This document shows positions 13,585 through 26,022 of a stretch of DNA of 64,000 nucleotides, piece by piece. The position numbers were made by a program, and so were the translations under genes. This DNA is from Tachypleus tridentatus (Eukaryota; Arthropoda; Merostomata; Xiphosura; Limulidae): assembly GCF_004210375.1 (NCBI RefSeq), contig NC_134837.1:161737310-161801309 (forward strand). The letters run 5' to 3'. Under the pieces are notes generated by a model that saw only the letters and a list, made by a program, of their open reading frames with translations, was not told the DNA's origin and did not search any database. The stretch's first letter is position 1. Every line of letters begins with the position of its first letter.

Positions 13585-14890
13585 TATTATGCGTGAGAAA
13601 AAAATGTGTGATGATACTGAGCCAAAGAAACCTAACTCGCACGAGACGAAGGAATAAATGAATCATCTGTAAGACTGTTAAATAAAAGAACCAGTAAAAC
13701 AGTATTGAATGGCTACCAACTGTTTTGCCTCGAAAACAATCGTCAAGAAAGGAGCTCTCTAATGGTGAATATGGAATGTCTGCTATCAATATGGATAGAT
13801 GATTGTAATCAGAAGCGAATTCCTTTAAGTCAAATGGAAATTCAAACGAAAGCTTCGAGTTTTTTAAACGCCTTTAAAGATTGGTTTGTTTTGGAATTTC
13901 GCACAAAGCTACTCGAGGGCTATCTGTGCTAGCCGTCCCTAATTTATCAGTGTAAGACTAGAGGGAAAACAACTAGTCATCACCACCCACCGCCAACTCT
14001 TGGGCTACTCTTTTACCAACGAATAGTGGGATTGGCCGTCACATTATAACGACCCGGCTGGGAGGGCGAGCATGTTTGGCGCGACCGGGATGCGAACCCG
14101 CGACCCTCAGATTACGAGTCGCACGCCTTAACACGCTTGGCCATGCCGGGCCGCCTTTAAAGAAACCGTTGGTGAATGGGGAACTAAAGAAATATTTTTG
14201 GCAAGCCGTGATTGGTTCTTTCGTTTTAAAAAACACTCTGGTTTTCATAATGTTCGTATTGCAGGCGAAAGTTCAAATTAATAAAAAGTTCGTTACGAAG
14301 ATAACCAAATATTAATGTTGATAAAAGGGGTTTATTTTGGGAAAAAAAGTGCCTTCAAGAACTTTTCTATCAGAAAATGAAAAAAACTCGGCCACGTTAG
14401 AAGGGGTAAAAGATCGTTTGACACTTGTTTTGCGGAAATGGATCTGGCGATTTTAAATTAAAACCTGTGCTTGTGTATCGTGCGGAAACACCCCGAACAC
14501 TTATCAGTTGTGCAAAGAAGACTCTTCCAGTTGTTTGGCGATCAAATAAAAAAAGCATGGGTCCCAAAACCTTTGTTTGAAGACTGGTTAAAAAAGCTAT
14601 TTTTGTCCTGCAGTTGAACATTACTGCAAAAGAAAACAACTTGGACTTTAAAGTCATCCAACAGGACTTTGTGACTTTAATGGAAATGTCAAAATTCATC
14701 TTTTCCACCCAATACAACATCTCTACTGCAATTAATGAATCACGGTGTCATTGTAACGTTTGAAGCTTATTATTTGAAGCGAACTTTCTCTCAAGCAATA
14801 AAGACTACAATTACAGAAGCTGCACTATCTTCGACTAAATTCTGGAAAAATTACATCATCAGAAGTGCTATCGAGAATATCAACGAAGCG
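13585..14890 (+). pseudogene. Tigger/pogo-like (Tc1/mariner superfamily) transposase relic (left arm)
   Basis: Pieces in several frames match the jerky/Tigger transposase order: an N-terminal CDDTEPKKP stretch, a CENP-B-like helix-turn-helix (LLSIWIDDCNQKRIPLSQM), DWFFRFKKHSGFHNVRIAGE, the DDE core (GDFKLKPVLVYRAETPRTL, LPVVWRSNKKS), and the C-terminal part (PPNTTSLLQ, HGVIVTFEAYYLKRTFSQAI, FWKNYIIRSAIENI). At least four frame changes and some stops are present, so it is inactive. A SINE splits it at 13881-14152. Terminal repeats were not resolved. Confidence 0.75.
13881..14152 (-). mobile_element. SINE-1 inserted in the Tigger relic (left arm)
   Basis: A full-length copy, tRNA head to the right, bounded by the 11-bp target duplication gcctttaaaga at 13870-13880 and 14153-14163. 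Confidence 0.92.
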
Positions 14891-16540
14891 AGAGTAACAT
14901 GAGAGCAATATGGAAGCACGTTCTGCCTGATTGTACAAGCTTTAAAAATTTTCCACTGGCTGGTTGAGGCTGAAAAATATGTATAGAGCAAATACATTGT
15001 AGAGAAAAGTTAATTGCCACTTGACAGCAGTAGAAAGAACTTCGGTCTACCAGATTTAATGAATGGGCTGCACAAGGCACATATATGGCAAACTTATTTT
15101 CTTCTAAAATCTTTTGCTGCATATCCTTACAACGCCCAGACATGTTAGCAGCATTGTGATAAGACTGACCCCTATATTTTGTAAAATTAAGTTTGCAAAG
15201 TTCACGTAAGTACTGCAATACCTGGTTTGCCATTTCATCAGTCATTTGACTTTTTGGTTCCAAAAAGGTTAAAAAGCATTCAATAGGCTGCTCATTTTTT
15301 AAGTATCGAGTTCAACTCTTATCTGATCTATATGTGATAGATCTGGCGTCGAGTCAACTGACAAGCTAAAATAACAAGAAGAATTTACTTCATCAACAAC
15401 AAATGTGTAGACCTTCTGAACCATTGGTTCAATGAGTTCTTCATTGGCGGTTTGGACAAGTATGAAGGATTTCCTTTTCCAAAATTTCCATATTTATAAA
15501 TATGCCCTGCTAAACTGGATCAAACTGACTTATGAGCTAATGTAGCCCTAAAAATTCCCATTCTGCAGTGAACCAAATTTCATCTGTTCTGTGAAAAGCC
15601 AGGCTACGTTCAGCTAACGTACAAATAACAACTATTGCATGCTCCAAGACATGTTCCCAGTAATCGCACTCTTCTTTTAATTTCTTTTCCAACTCTTGTT
15701 GCAAGCCTAAACCTTGTCTGTAAGTTAAGTATGTTAACATAGAGTTTCGGTGAGTAGTGCTTCTTTAATGATGATCAATTACAATAGTATTTCGCCAGTC
15801 ACTGAACCCTTCTCTTTCAACAAAACACGAGGCAAATTTAGGGACAAAGAGTCGACAGTGAATACAACAACCATTCTCTCTTGTATTACTCACCATTGGC
15901 TTTTACCCCAAAGAAAGTTTTTGCAAACAGTATTTCATTAGTTTGCTACTATTGAAAGTCCAGCAAGATTTAACAAATGACCCATTGTGGTGTTAACAGT
16001 CAGTGGGTCCACAAGCAATCGAATAAGCCACATCAGCAGCAGAGAAATCGAGCCACAACCCTGGATCTTTTGCTTTAGTTTCTTCATCTTTTTTTAGACT
16101 GAAGCATTTTACCATAGTTCAGCAATTTTCATTTTCAGAAATTATTTCAACTTCAAACTGTCTTGTGGAGAAACTTGCATCAACATTAACACTAGATTTA
16201 TCTGGAGAATTTACAAGCAAAGTAAGATCAGTTGTGAAAGTTGTTGCAGTTGAGCAAGCCTGTGACACCTCAACGTCATCATAATGTTCTGACCTTCAAG
16301 TGGACAAAGTGGTACTTGTAGATGTGGAGCTTGGTTCAACTTTAATCATGTCAGAGTCAGATACAGTACAAGTGACTTCTCATGGCAGAGATGGGTTTTG
16401 ATTTGGAAGATCTTGTTGTGTAAGTTCAGTGAACAAATTAGTCTGCTATCTAGACTTGGCCACTAAATCCAAAGCCTTTTGTTGGTTCTTTTCTGCCAGT
16501 TTTTTCTTTTGTGCACCACTTAAATGAACTTGTTTCATCT
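14886..16540 (-). pseudogene. hAT-type transposase relic (left arm)
   Basis: Mirror of 23067-24735 with the same preserved block at 14880-15263. It shows the same tail-to-tail contact with the Tigger relic. Confidence 0.75.
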
Positions 16541-17016
16541 TGCAGTCTGAAATATACAGAGAAAAAACACAAAATAATACGGATCATATATAGTTATAAT
16601 GATAAGAAAAACACTGACATTTATGAAAAAAAACATTCGTAAGACAGTCAAACATACTAAACTCTAGGTCTACATTTAGACAAAGACTGTCAGAAAGTTA
16701 TCCTCGGGTCCAGATCCATCAGCACATAAACATGAATTCATAAATACTTTTATTGACTTACTGTATTCTGATAACCATTGAAAACCATTCATGACTGGCC
16801 TCAATCCATTTTAGAAAAATTAATTTTCAGTCATTGCAAAAGTTTCATTAAGGTTGTTGTTATGGTAGCTGATTGCAAGAAGCAATGACAATGGTAATAT
16901 GTAAATCCATTGTGAGCCAAAAGTATTCCAAAACAATTTGTGATCCACAACACATTCTGTAGTAGCCTATATACACAGTAATCATTCTGTAATAATACAC
17001 ATATATAACATATAAT

Positions 17017-17516
17017 NNNNNNNNNNNNNNNNNNNNNNNNNNNNNNNNNNNNNNNNNNNNNNNNNNNNNNNNNNNNNNNNNNNNNNNNNNNNNNNNNNNN
17101 NNNNNNNNNNNNNNNNNNNNNNNNNNNNNNNNNNNNNNNNNNNNNNNNNNNNNNNNNNNNNNNNNNNNNNNNNNNNNNNNNNNNNNNNNNNNNNNNNNNN
17201 NNNNNNNNNNNNNNNNNNNNNNNNNNNNNNNNNNNNNNNNNNNNNNNNNNNNNNNNNNNNNNNNNNNNNNNNNNNNNNNNNNNNNNNNNNNNNNNNNNNN
17301 NNNNNNNNNNNNNNNNNNNNNNNNNNNNNNNNNNNNNNNNNNNNNNNNNNNNNNNNNNNNNNNNNNNNNNNNNNNNNNNNNNNNNNNNNNNNNNNNNNNN
17401 NNNNNNNNNNNNNNNNNNNNNNNNNNNNNNNNNNNNNNNNNNNNNNNNNNNNNNNNNNNNNNNNNNNNNNNNNNNNNNNNNNNNNNNNNNNNNNNNNNNN
17501 NNNNNNNNNNNNNNNN
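17017..17516. other. Assembly gap, exactly 500 N
   Basis: A run of N of exactly 500 bases separates the two arms. Round-number gaps are placeholders of unknown size; 500 N is a common default of Hi-C scaffolders (known practice, tool not identifiable here). The open reading frame that spans it is an artefact. Confidence 0.99.
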
Positions 17517-18655
17517 AAACTTAGGGACTGGTAGCCCAACTACTTCCAGAACTCCTGTATTCTATACACACGACACACCCGTGCTTTACTTATGAAAACC
17601 ACTTCACACGAAATTTAACAGTTGCAGCACAAATTACAAGGTTCAGCCACGCGAGTAAATGCCTAACCTTATTACGCTTACATCAAGCATTTTGAAGCTT
17701 AAATCTGTCATCCTTCTCATGAAAAAAAAATTAATAAAATATCTAATAAAATTCTTTGTTTTTCACAAATATTTCAATTTGTATGACTGAAAATATACCA
17801 ATCACAAGAAGTAAAACATTGAACTACACGTGTTTATATTTGCTATGATTTCATCTACATTGACAATTTTATCCACTCATTAATTTTCAATTGATTAAGA
17901 TAAGATATTCTTGCATTATTCTTTTGAAAACATTAGGTACAAACTGGATTAGAAACACCATATGAAACAGCGCTCTTAAAGATGTAAAACTGTATTCTCA
18001 CTCTCTTGCCAGTGGCGTGAGTCTCTTTGTTACTATGGTTTCTTCCATGAAAAAATTGCCACTTGTAATTCTCAACGCAAGGGTTTTGGATTCTCTTTTT
18101 GTTCGTTATGTATTTTATTTTACCCTACTTCTTTAGACCTGTAGATGGATTGGTTAACTGATGAGTCCAAGCTTGTTGTGTCTGAAGCTAAAGTGTTGCT
18201 GAGTTAAACAATATGTAATGTTTGAAATTTTCAAATGTTGGTGGTTAAATTCTATAGTTTTTTTCGATTAATCGGCATTAATCACAATTATAGTTTCCTA
18301 GGCCTGTAGCACATTGACTGTAGATGCCCAACAACAATATTAATCTTCTCTCTTGGTGCGCTGCTTTTATATAAAGCATGCGAAACTAGATTATACACCG
18401 AAGGTCGCTTGGCAAACGTATTGTCAATCAGTAGCATTACATACACACCTAGTACTTTGTTGATTCTTACGATCGAGAATCTTCTATTAATTTCGAGAAC
18501 AGGCAGGACTTGTGAATTACACAGCCCACAGTAAACGTCATAAGAAAAAATAAAATTACACTGAAAGAAGCGAAGGTACTACACTAAATGTACAATAGTA
18601 AATCTGTTACAAAATAAAAACCGATAACTCAAGTGAGACTGAATTACCTTTTGAC
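17517..18655. other. Non-coding unique spacer
   Basis: AT-rich sequence after the gap. No gene, RNA or repeat was recognised in it. Confidence 0.5.
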
Positions 18656-18661
18656 GAGGAA

Positions 18662-18928
18662 CGCCCGGCATGACCAAGCGTGTTAAGGCGTGCGACTCGT
18701 AATCTGAGGGTCGCGGGTTCGCGTCCCCGTCGCGCCAAACATGTTCACCGTTTCAGCCGTAGAGGCGTTATAATGTGACGGTCAATGTGATGGTAAAAGA
18801 GTAGTCCAAGAGTTGGTGGTAGGTGGTGATGACTAGCTGCCTTCCCTCTAGTCTTACACTGCTAAATTAGGGACGGCTAGCACAGATAGCCCTCGAATAG
18901 CTTTGTGCGAAATTCAAAAACGAAAACA
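18662..18928 (+). mobile_element. SINE-1 in the central spacer
   Basis: Nearly complete; a short stretch around the actattcgttgg segment of the body is missing. Ends in caaaaacgaaaacaaaaa. Confidence 0.88.
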
Positions 18929-19261
18929 AAAATTGAGGAGGAACGGGTAAATAAAGAGAAACCTCAGAGTCAGAGCATGTTAGTGTTGTGTTAGTTGATG
19001 AAGTAATAATGATAAGGGACATCTCAGTTAAAAACACTAGAAGTGAAGATAAGGACCCCAGTAACAAATAATATGTCAAATACTTTCCCAATGATATATG
19101 AGTAGAACCTTATATCATGCAGATGCTCAAGTAGTTGCATACAAACCCAAGAATGATGTGAATGAAAGTAGGTAATATTGCCTCTAATAACATAACAAAC
19201 ACTGGATAATATGATACTCTATTTATGAAGTTGTAATTACGTTAAGTAGGTCTGTTTCTTT

Positions 19262-19500
19262 ATTTTGAATATTGCACAAAGCCATACGAAAACGATCTAC
19301 GCCAGCTGTCCCTGATTTAGCAGAGTAAGACAAGAGGAAAAGCAACTCCTGGGGTACTCTTTCAAACGAATAATGGGATTGACCATAATAACGCCCTAAG
19401 AATGAAAGGGCGAACATGTTTAGTTAAATTTGGATTCGCACCCGTGACTCTCAGATTACGAGTCGAGTGCCCTTACCACCTGGTAATGCCGGGGCACGTA
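19262..19500 (-). mobile_element. Diverged SINE-1
   Basis: Recognisable but worn: tgcacaaagccatacg tail, shortened body, head ggtaatgccggggc. Older than neighbours by its divergence. Confidence 0.75.
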
Positions 19501-19774
19501 ACGTAGGATAAGTCATATATGTATATAATTACATAAGATTATATGTTTATCAAATAAATTGTACAATATATTTTAAGAATAAATACTTAATAATTGTTTA
19601 GCTTTATTTGTAACATGAGAGTCACAATCAATTAATTTAAAGTAAACATTATGACAAATTTAATTACGAAACTCGATAGGGTCGTACGCATTGTTTGTAA
19701 CTCATTGATGCAGAGATTATCGAGTGTCGCGTGTAGAGTACAGAAGACAGACGATTAGGTGTAATAAAGATAAA

Positions 19775-19830
19775 TAGTTTGGTTTGATGTTTCATAGCAC
19801 AAAGCAACTAGACTATCTGCGCTAAAGATA
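19775..19830 (-). mobile_element. Short SINE tail fragment
   Basis: Only agcacaaagcaactagactatctgcgct-type tail sequence remains. Confidence 0.5.
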
Positions 19831-20334
19831 AATAAATAGTGTGATTGGAATAGTAGAAGTAGAAAAACAGACAAAAATTAGCAGACGAGATGTTACGAAA
19901 CGGAAGTAGGCCAAAGAAAAGTAAAAAGGGAAGTTAATCGTCGTGGAAGGCCTTACGATTAATATAGGCCTAATAATTGATATATTATTGTGAGTATTGT
20001 AAAAATAACGAAAATAATTTATTTCGCCAAAGAGAGAACTGAGCATATATTTATATTAAATCTTTTAAAATCAAAATTACAGTTTAACTTCAGTTTGACG
20101 TATTTAAAAAAAACAAAAGGCCAGCTAAGCCTAAAGTTACCACTAACCAACGTAAGCCTTATCGAAAGAATCTGTTTCTGTTATGGCGAAATAGAAAATA
20201 AGAAATGTATTTCATTACAAAAAAATATGATGAAATTCAAAATACGAAGCGAAATTTAACGTTTACAAAACTTGCAGATTAAAATAATTGACACCAACCT
20301 TCCTAAAAATTAAAGTATACCTCCAGACCAAAAA

Positions 20335-20460
20335 TCTCCCCAGTGGCTCAGCAGTATGTGTGCGGAATTGCAACACTAAAAACTGGGTGTCGATACCCGT
20401 GATGGGCAGAGCACAGATAGCCCATTGTGTAGCTTTGTGCTTAATACAAAACAACAACCA
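20335..20460 (+). mobile_element. SINE-2
   Basis: tRNA-like head (A box TGGCTCAGCAGTA, B box GTGTCGATACCC), then gggcagagcacagatagccc and the tail gtagctttgtgcttaatac. No long body between head and tail. Confidence 0.75.
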
Positions 20461-20464
20461 GACC

Positions 20465-21996
20465 AAAGAATCAAATATATCACAGAAGAACTTCAAATTA
20501 AAAGTTTAAAACAAAGTATAAAGGAAATTTTCTGCAAAAATGAACTGAATCCCCGCAACAAACTTGCAAGTTTAACTTCCTCTGAATATTACTATTATCA
20601 CCATTCATACGTAAAATCACATACTATAAAGGCTTAACAATCAACTAAAGCAGCCCTGGATTAACCATTAAGCAAAATACGCACGTGATTAGGGCACCAA
20701 TGGAAGGGAGAACCACAGAGATTTCCCCTTAGTTATAATGCCCTTACCTCTTTCACTTCCACACTTAACTTTGGTTGATTTTTTTTTTTTTTTTTTTTGT
20801 AATTGCTCTTACCTACCGTGCTTGACTTTACTCTGCATTGTTAAAAAAGTTTTCTTTGGCTCGGTTAGTGACTAAAGTTTCGAGAATCTACTAAACTATA
20901 TATCTGAAGTAAGAAGTAATTGATTTGCGAAAGATTACTGTAAAGAGTGGTTCAAAATGTTGATACAACTTCAGGTAAAAGATGATCATATGTTATGATG
21001 TCTAACCTTGCAGATGAAATATTTTTCTCAATCATTCCTTCTGCTGTGGCTATATATAAGAAATTTTCGGCAGTGGAACTGTTTTGTTTTATCATTTACT
21101 GCTTTATTCAGTCACATCTACAGAAACAAAAGAGAATAATACCACAGAAATATAAGTCAAACGAAATGGTAACATGTGTACAGAGACGTGGCTAGTTTAA
21201 TGTTTTTTTCGGCTTTGTTTTCGTGCCTTATATTTGGGTTATTGTCTTGTTTGTTTTAGTTTTATTTGCGTTAGTATTGGTTTATTTGTGTGTTTTGTAA
21301 TATTTTTATAAGTGTGTTTTTCACTGAAGTTTTCTGAGCCGTTACGTTTTTTGGCTTCAAATAGCTTGCTGTTAAAAAACCTTTGTTTGTGAGTACATTG
21401 TTTGCAATTTATCATACCAAGAAAAATTTTAGAAAGGAATGCTACTGTAGCAATGCCACCGTTCATATATTACATGTAACCTATAAGAGCATTTGGGCAT
21501 GTATGCATACCCTTCTAATTATGTAATAATATAAGCAGATCTGAAGCTGAGATTTACTAAGGAGATACGTACAAGGGTGCCTTCTGGTGATATTTTTTTT
21601 ATGAGACGAACGAACAATCCGAGACAGAAACACAAATACAACGAAGAGAAACTTTCAGGTGTAATTCAACTATTTTGTGACTATAAATTCAGTTCACTAT
21701 GTGTTGTATTACATTTCTGAAAAGCTGGGAAAACAATTGAATGATCGGAGCAGTCTGAAGGTCAAATTACGTAAGACTTCGACATGTTCGATAACAAGGT
21801 TCTTAACATTGCTATGTTTATACCATACGACTAGTAGTAGTACAGTACTGTGGCGCCGTGGTCATACGAAGATAATGTAAACTGAAAAATCAAGAAAATC
21901 AATTTAGGATTGAAAAAGTGCATAAACTAAATAACTTCATGTGAGCAAGGTTAGTACTAAGTACTAGGCTTAACGTTAGTGGCCTCAGTTGCAATG
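20465..21996. other. Non-coding unique spacer with a poly-T tract
   Basis: Includes a run of about 20 T at 20780 and the motif ccctggattaaccattaagc near 20656, which looks like a fragment of a dispersed repeat but could not be assigned. No coding evidence. Confidence 0.4.
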
Positions 21997-21998
21997 TA

Positions 21999-22214
21999 CA
22001 GGGTGGCCCATAAGTCCCTACCCATCCATATATCTTATGTATCCAGTGTATCTCGCTGCATAATATGCGACGCCATGTTCTGTGAGATATTTTCAAGTAT
22101 AAATGGGTTACATCGGCCATATTTCTGTGAAAAAAAGAAACGAATATATAATACATGCGTAACTGAATATAACATAATAACATATGGATGGGTAGGGACT
22201 TACGGGCCACCCTG
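21999..22214. mobile_element. 216-bp mariner-type MITE
   Basis: Near-perfect terminal inverted repeats of about 32 bp (CAGGGTGGCCCATAAGTCCC inward) with TA at 21997-21998 and 22215-22216. The interior is AT-rich and non-coding. The palindrome continues imperfectly outside the element, with aacgttaagcct on both flanks. Confidence 0.88.
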
Positions 22215-22216
22215 TA

Positions 22217-23066
22217 TTAGCATTAGGCCTGACGTTAATGTCATCTGAGAACTGAGTGACAATAACGTTAAGCCTAAATACTGTAACAAGTTTAGTGTAA
22301 GTACACTGGAAACGCTACTGTAGCCTGGAATAATGAAGTGGACTATTCCCAGTGTAAGGCTGTCGTTTTGAATTTGCCTTCGCATCCAGGCATGTAAGTA
22401 AAGTTTCAGACATATGCCTATTTCGTTGATGTATGGTTTGTTGGCTCATCTAAAGTCCCAGGTCAAATCTGAGGTCAAAAGAAAAGTTGAGGTTACAACT
22501 CATTCTTCAGATATTAGGATTAAGGTACTCTAGCCCAGGCCTAACCCAGTATTTAATAATTCAATGTGCAATACAGTTTACAACTGATTATATGTTATAT
22601 ATGTGTATTATTACAGAATGATTACTGTGTATATAGGCTACTACAGAATGTGTTGTGGATCACAAATTGTTTTGGAATACTTTTTGGCTCACAATGGATT
22701 TACATATTACCATTGTCATTGCTTCTTGCAATCAGCTACCATAACAACAACCTTAATGAAACTTTTGCAATGACTGAAAATTAATTTTTCTAAAATGGAT
22801 TGAGGCCAGTCATGAATGGTTTTCAATGGTTATCAGAATACAGTAAGTCAATAAAAGTATTTATGAATTCATGTTTATGTGCTGATGGATCTGGACCCGA
22901 GGATAACTTTCTGACAGTCTTTGTCTAAATGTAGACCTAGAGTTTAGTATGTTTGACTGTCTTACGAATGTTTTTCTTCATAAATGTCAGTGTTTTTCTT
23001 ATCATTATAACTATATATGATCCGTATTATTTTGTGTTTTTTTCTCTGTATATTTCAGACTGCAAG
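22217..23066. other. Sequence between the 216-bp MITE and the hAT relic
   Basis: Crosses the inner edge of the inverted repeat at 22587 with no visible sequence feature at the boundary. It ends with a pyrimidine-rich TTTCAG that may be a relic splice acceptor of the hAT gene. Confidence 0.4.
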
Positions 23067-24735
23067 ATGAAACAAGTTCATTTAAGTGGTGCACAAAAGA
23101 AAAAAACTGGCAGAAAAGAACCAACAAAAGGCTTTGGATTTAGTGGCCAAGTCTAGATAGCAGACTAATTTGTTCACTGAACTTACACAACAAGATCTTC
23201 CAAATCAAAACCCATCTCTGCCATGAGAAGTCACTTGTACTGTATCTGACTCTGACATGATTAAAGTTGAACCAAGCTCCACATCTACAAGTACCACTTT
23301 GTCCACTTGAAGGTCAGAACATTATGATGACGTTGAGGTGTCACAGGCTTGCTCAACTGCAACAACTTTCACAACTGATCTTACTTTGCTTGTAAATTCT
23401 CCAGATAAATCTAGTGTTAATGTTGATGCAAGTTTCTCCACAAGACAGTTTGAAGTTGAAATAATTTCTGAAAATGAAAATTGCTGAACTATGGTAAAAT
23501 GCTTCAGTCTAAAAAAGATGAAGAAACTAAAGCAAAAGATCCAGGGTTGTGGCTCGATTTCTCTGCTGCTGATGTGGCTTATTCGATTGCTTGTGGACCC
23601 ACTGACTGTTAACACCACAATGGGTCATTTGTTAAATCTTGCTGGACTTTCAATAGTAGCAAACTAATGAAATACTGTTTGCAAAAACTTTTCTTTGGGG
23701 TAAAAGCCAATGGTGAGTAATACAAGAGAGAATGGTTGTTGTATTCACTGTCGACTCTTTGTCCCTAAATTTGCCTCGTGTTTTGTTGAAAGAGAAGGGT
23801 TCAGTGACTGGCGAAATACTATTGTAATTGATCATCATTAAAGAAGCACTACTCACCGAAACTCTATGTTAACATACTTAACTTACAGACAAGGTTTAGG
23901 CTTGCAACAAGAGTTGGAAAAAGAAATTAAAAGAAGAGTGCGATTACTGGGAACATGTCTTGGAGCATGCAATAGTTGTTATTTGTACGTTAGCTGAACG
24001 TAGCCTGGCTTTTCACAGAACAGATGAAATTTGGTTCACTGCAGAATGGGAATTTTTTAGGGCTACATTAGCTCATAAGTCAGTTTGATCCAGTTTAGCA
24101 GGGCATATTTATAAATATGGAAATTTTGGAAAAGGAAATCCTTCATACTTGTCCAAAACCGCCAATGAAGAACTCATTGAACCAATGGTTCAGAAGGTCT
24201 ACACATTTGTTGTTGATGAAGTAAATTCTTCTTGTTATTTTAGCTTGTCAGTTGACTCGACGCCAGATCTATCACATATAGATCAGATAAGAGTTGAACT
24301 CGATACTTAAAAAATGAGCAGCCTATTGAATGCTTTTAACCTTTTGGAACCAAAAAGTCAAATGACTGATGAAATGGCAAACCAGGTATTGCAGTACTTA
24401 CGTGAACTTTGCAAACTTAATTTTACAAAATATAGGGGTCAGTCTTATCACAATGCTGCTAACATGTCTGGGCGTTGTAAGGATATGCAGCAAAAGATTT
24501 TAGAAGAAAATAAGTTTGCCATATATGTGCCTTGTGCAGCCCATTCATTAAATCTGGTAGACCGAAGTTCTTTCTACTGCTGTCAAGTGGCAATTAACTT
24601 TTCTCTACAATGTATTTGCTCTATACATATTTTTCAGCCTCAACCAGCCAGTGGAAAATTTTTAAAGCTTGTACAATCAGGCAGAACGTGCTTCCATATT
24701 GCTCTCATGTTACTCTCGCTTCGTTGATATTCTCG
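23067..24735 (+). pseudogene. hAT-type (ZMYM1/DUF4371-like) transposase relic (right arm)
   Basis: The start MKQVHLSGAQKKKTGRK follows a TTTCAG acceptor and matches the KRKHLSGAQKRK start common in this family. Later pieces include DPGLWLD, and the best preserved block at 24314-24660 (EPKSQMTDEMANQVLQYL, YRGQSYHNAANMSGR, IYVPCAAHSLNLVDRSS), which is the RNaseH-like core region of hAT elements related to ZMYM1. Several frame changes and stops are present, and the C-terminal hATC dimerisation part is missing where the Tigger relic begins in the opposite direction. Confidence 0.75.
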
Positions 24736-26022
24736 ATAGCACTTCTGATGATGTAATTTTTCCAGAATTTAGTCGAAGATAGTGCAGCTTCTGTAATTGT
24801 AGTCTTTATTGCTTGAGAGAAAGTTCGCTTCAAATAATAAGCTTCAAACGTTACAATGACACCGTGATTCATTAATTGCAGTAGAGATGTTGTATTGGGT
24901 GGAAAAGATGAATTTTGACATTTCCATTAAAGTCACAAAGTCCTGTTGGATGACTTTAAAGTCCAAGTTGTTTTCTTTTGCAGTAATGTTCAACTGCAGG
25001 ACAAAAATAGCTTTTTTAACCAGTCTTCAAACAAAGGTTTTGGGACCCATGCTTTTTTTATTTGATCGCCAAACAACTGGAAGAGTCTTCTTTGCACAAC
25101 TGATAAGTGTTCGGGGTGTTTCCGCACGATACACAAGCACAGGTTTTAATTTAAAATCGCCAGATCCATTTCCGCAAAACAAGTGTCAAACGATCTTTTA
25201 CCCCTTCTAACGTGGCCGAGTTTTTTTCATTTTCTGATAGAAAAGTTCTTGAAGGCACTTTTTTTCCCAAAATAAACCCCTTTTATCAACATTAATATTT
25301 GGTTATCTTCGTAACGAACTTTTTATTAATTTGAACTTTCGCCTGCAATACGAACATTATGAAAACCAGAGTGTTTTTAAAACGAAAGAACCAATCACGG
25401 CTTGCCAAAATATTTCTTTAGTTCCCCATTCACCAACGGTTTCTTTAAAGGCGGCCCGGCATGGCCAAGCGTGTTAAGGCGTGCGACTCGTAATCTGAGG
25501 GTCGCGGGTTCGCATCCCGGTCGCGCCAAACATGCTCGCCCTCCCAGCCGTGGGGTCGTTATAATGTGACGGCCAATCCCACTATTCGTTGGTAAAAGAG
25601 TAGCCCAAGAGTTGGCGGTGGGTGGTGATGACTAGTTGTTTTCCCTCTAGTCTTACACTGATAAATTAGGGACGGCTAGCACAGATAGCCCTCGAGTAGC
25701 TTTGTGCGAAATTCCAAAACAAACCAATCTTTAAAGGCGTTTAAAAAACTCGAAGCTTTCGTTTGAATTTCCATTTGACTTAAAGGAATTCGCTTCTGAT
25801 TACAATCATCTATCCATATTGATAGCAGACATTCCATATTCACCATTAGAGAGCTCCTTTTCTTGACGATTGTTTTCGAGGCAAAACAGTTGGTAGCCAT
25901 TCAATACTGTTTTTACTGGTTCTTTTATTTAACAGTCTTACAGATGATTCATTTATTCCTTCGTCTCGTGCGAGTTAGGTTTCTTTGGCTCAGTATCATC
26001 ACACATTTTTTTCTCACGCATA
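24717..26022 (-). pseudogene. Tigger/pogo-like transposase relic (right arm)
   Basis: Mirror of 13585-14890, with the same SINE inside and the same decayed state. The open stretch 24887-25210 on the plus strand is antisense to it and is not a gene. Confidence 0.75.
25453..25727 (+). mobile_element. SINE-1 inserted in the Tigger relic (right arm)
   Basis: Full-length, with target duplication tctttaaaggc at 25442-25452 and 25728-25738. It has a clear A box (TGGCCAAGCGTG) and B box (GGTTCGCATCC). Confidence 0.92.

Larger units (their letters stand above)
1..17016 (-). repeat. Left arm of a >17-kb inverted repeat
   Basis: This stretch reads as the reverse complement of 22587-39636 from its first base to the last base before the N gap. 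Paired positions sum to about 39637 at the outer edge and 39603 at the gap, so net length difference is only 34 bp over 17 kb. Observed differences are SNPs, A/C homopolymer changes, (TA)n length and one 16-bp tandem duplication. The match does not stop at position 1, so this copy continues outside the window. It ends exactly at the scaffold gap, as expected for an unpurged alternative haplotype contig. A genuine recent inverted duplication would look the same in sequence. Confidence 0.95.

Noticed and set aside
14039-14315. Small frames on both strands near the Tigger relic
   Set aside because: They run through SINE-1 sequence and its flanks.
16982-17539. A 185-codon open frame on the minus strand
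   Set aside because: It consists almost entirely of the 500 N of the gap.
20640-20720. Motif ccctggattaaccattaagc as a transposon end
   Set aside because: It feels familiar from dispersed repeats in other animals, but only one copy is in the window and no partner end was found.
24887-25210. A 107-codon frame on the plus strand (mirror at 14397-14720)
   Set aside because: It is antisense to the DDE region of the Tigger relic, which explains its length and composition.
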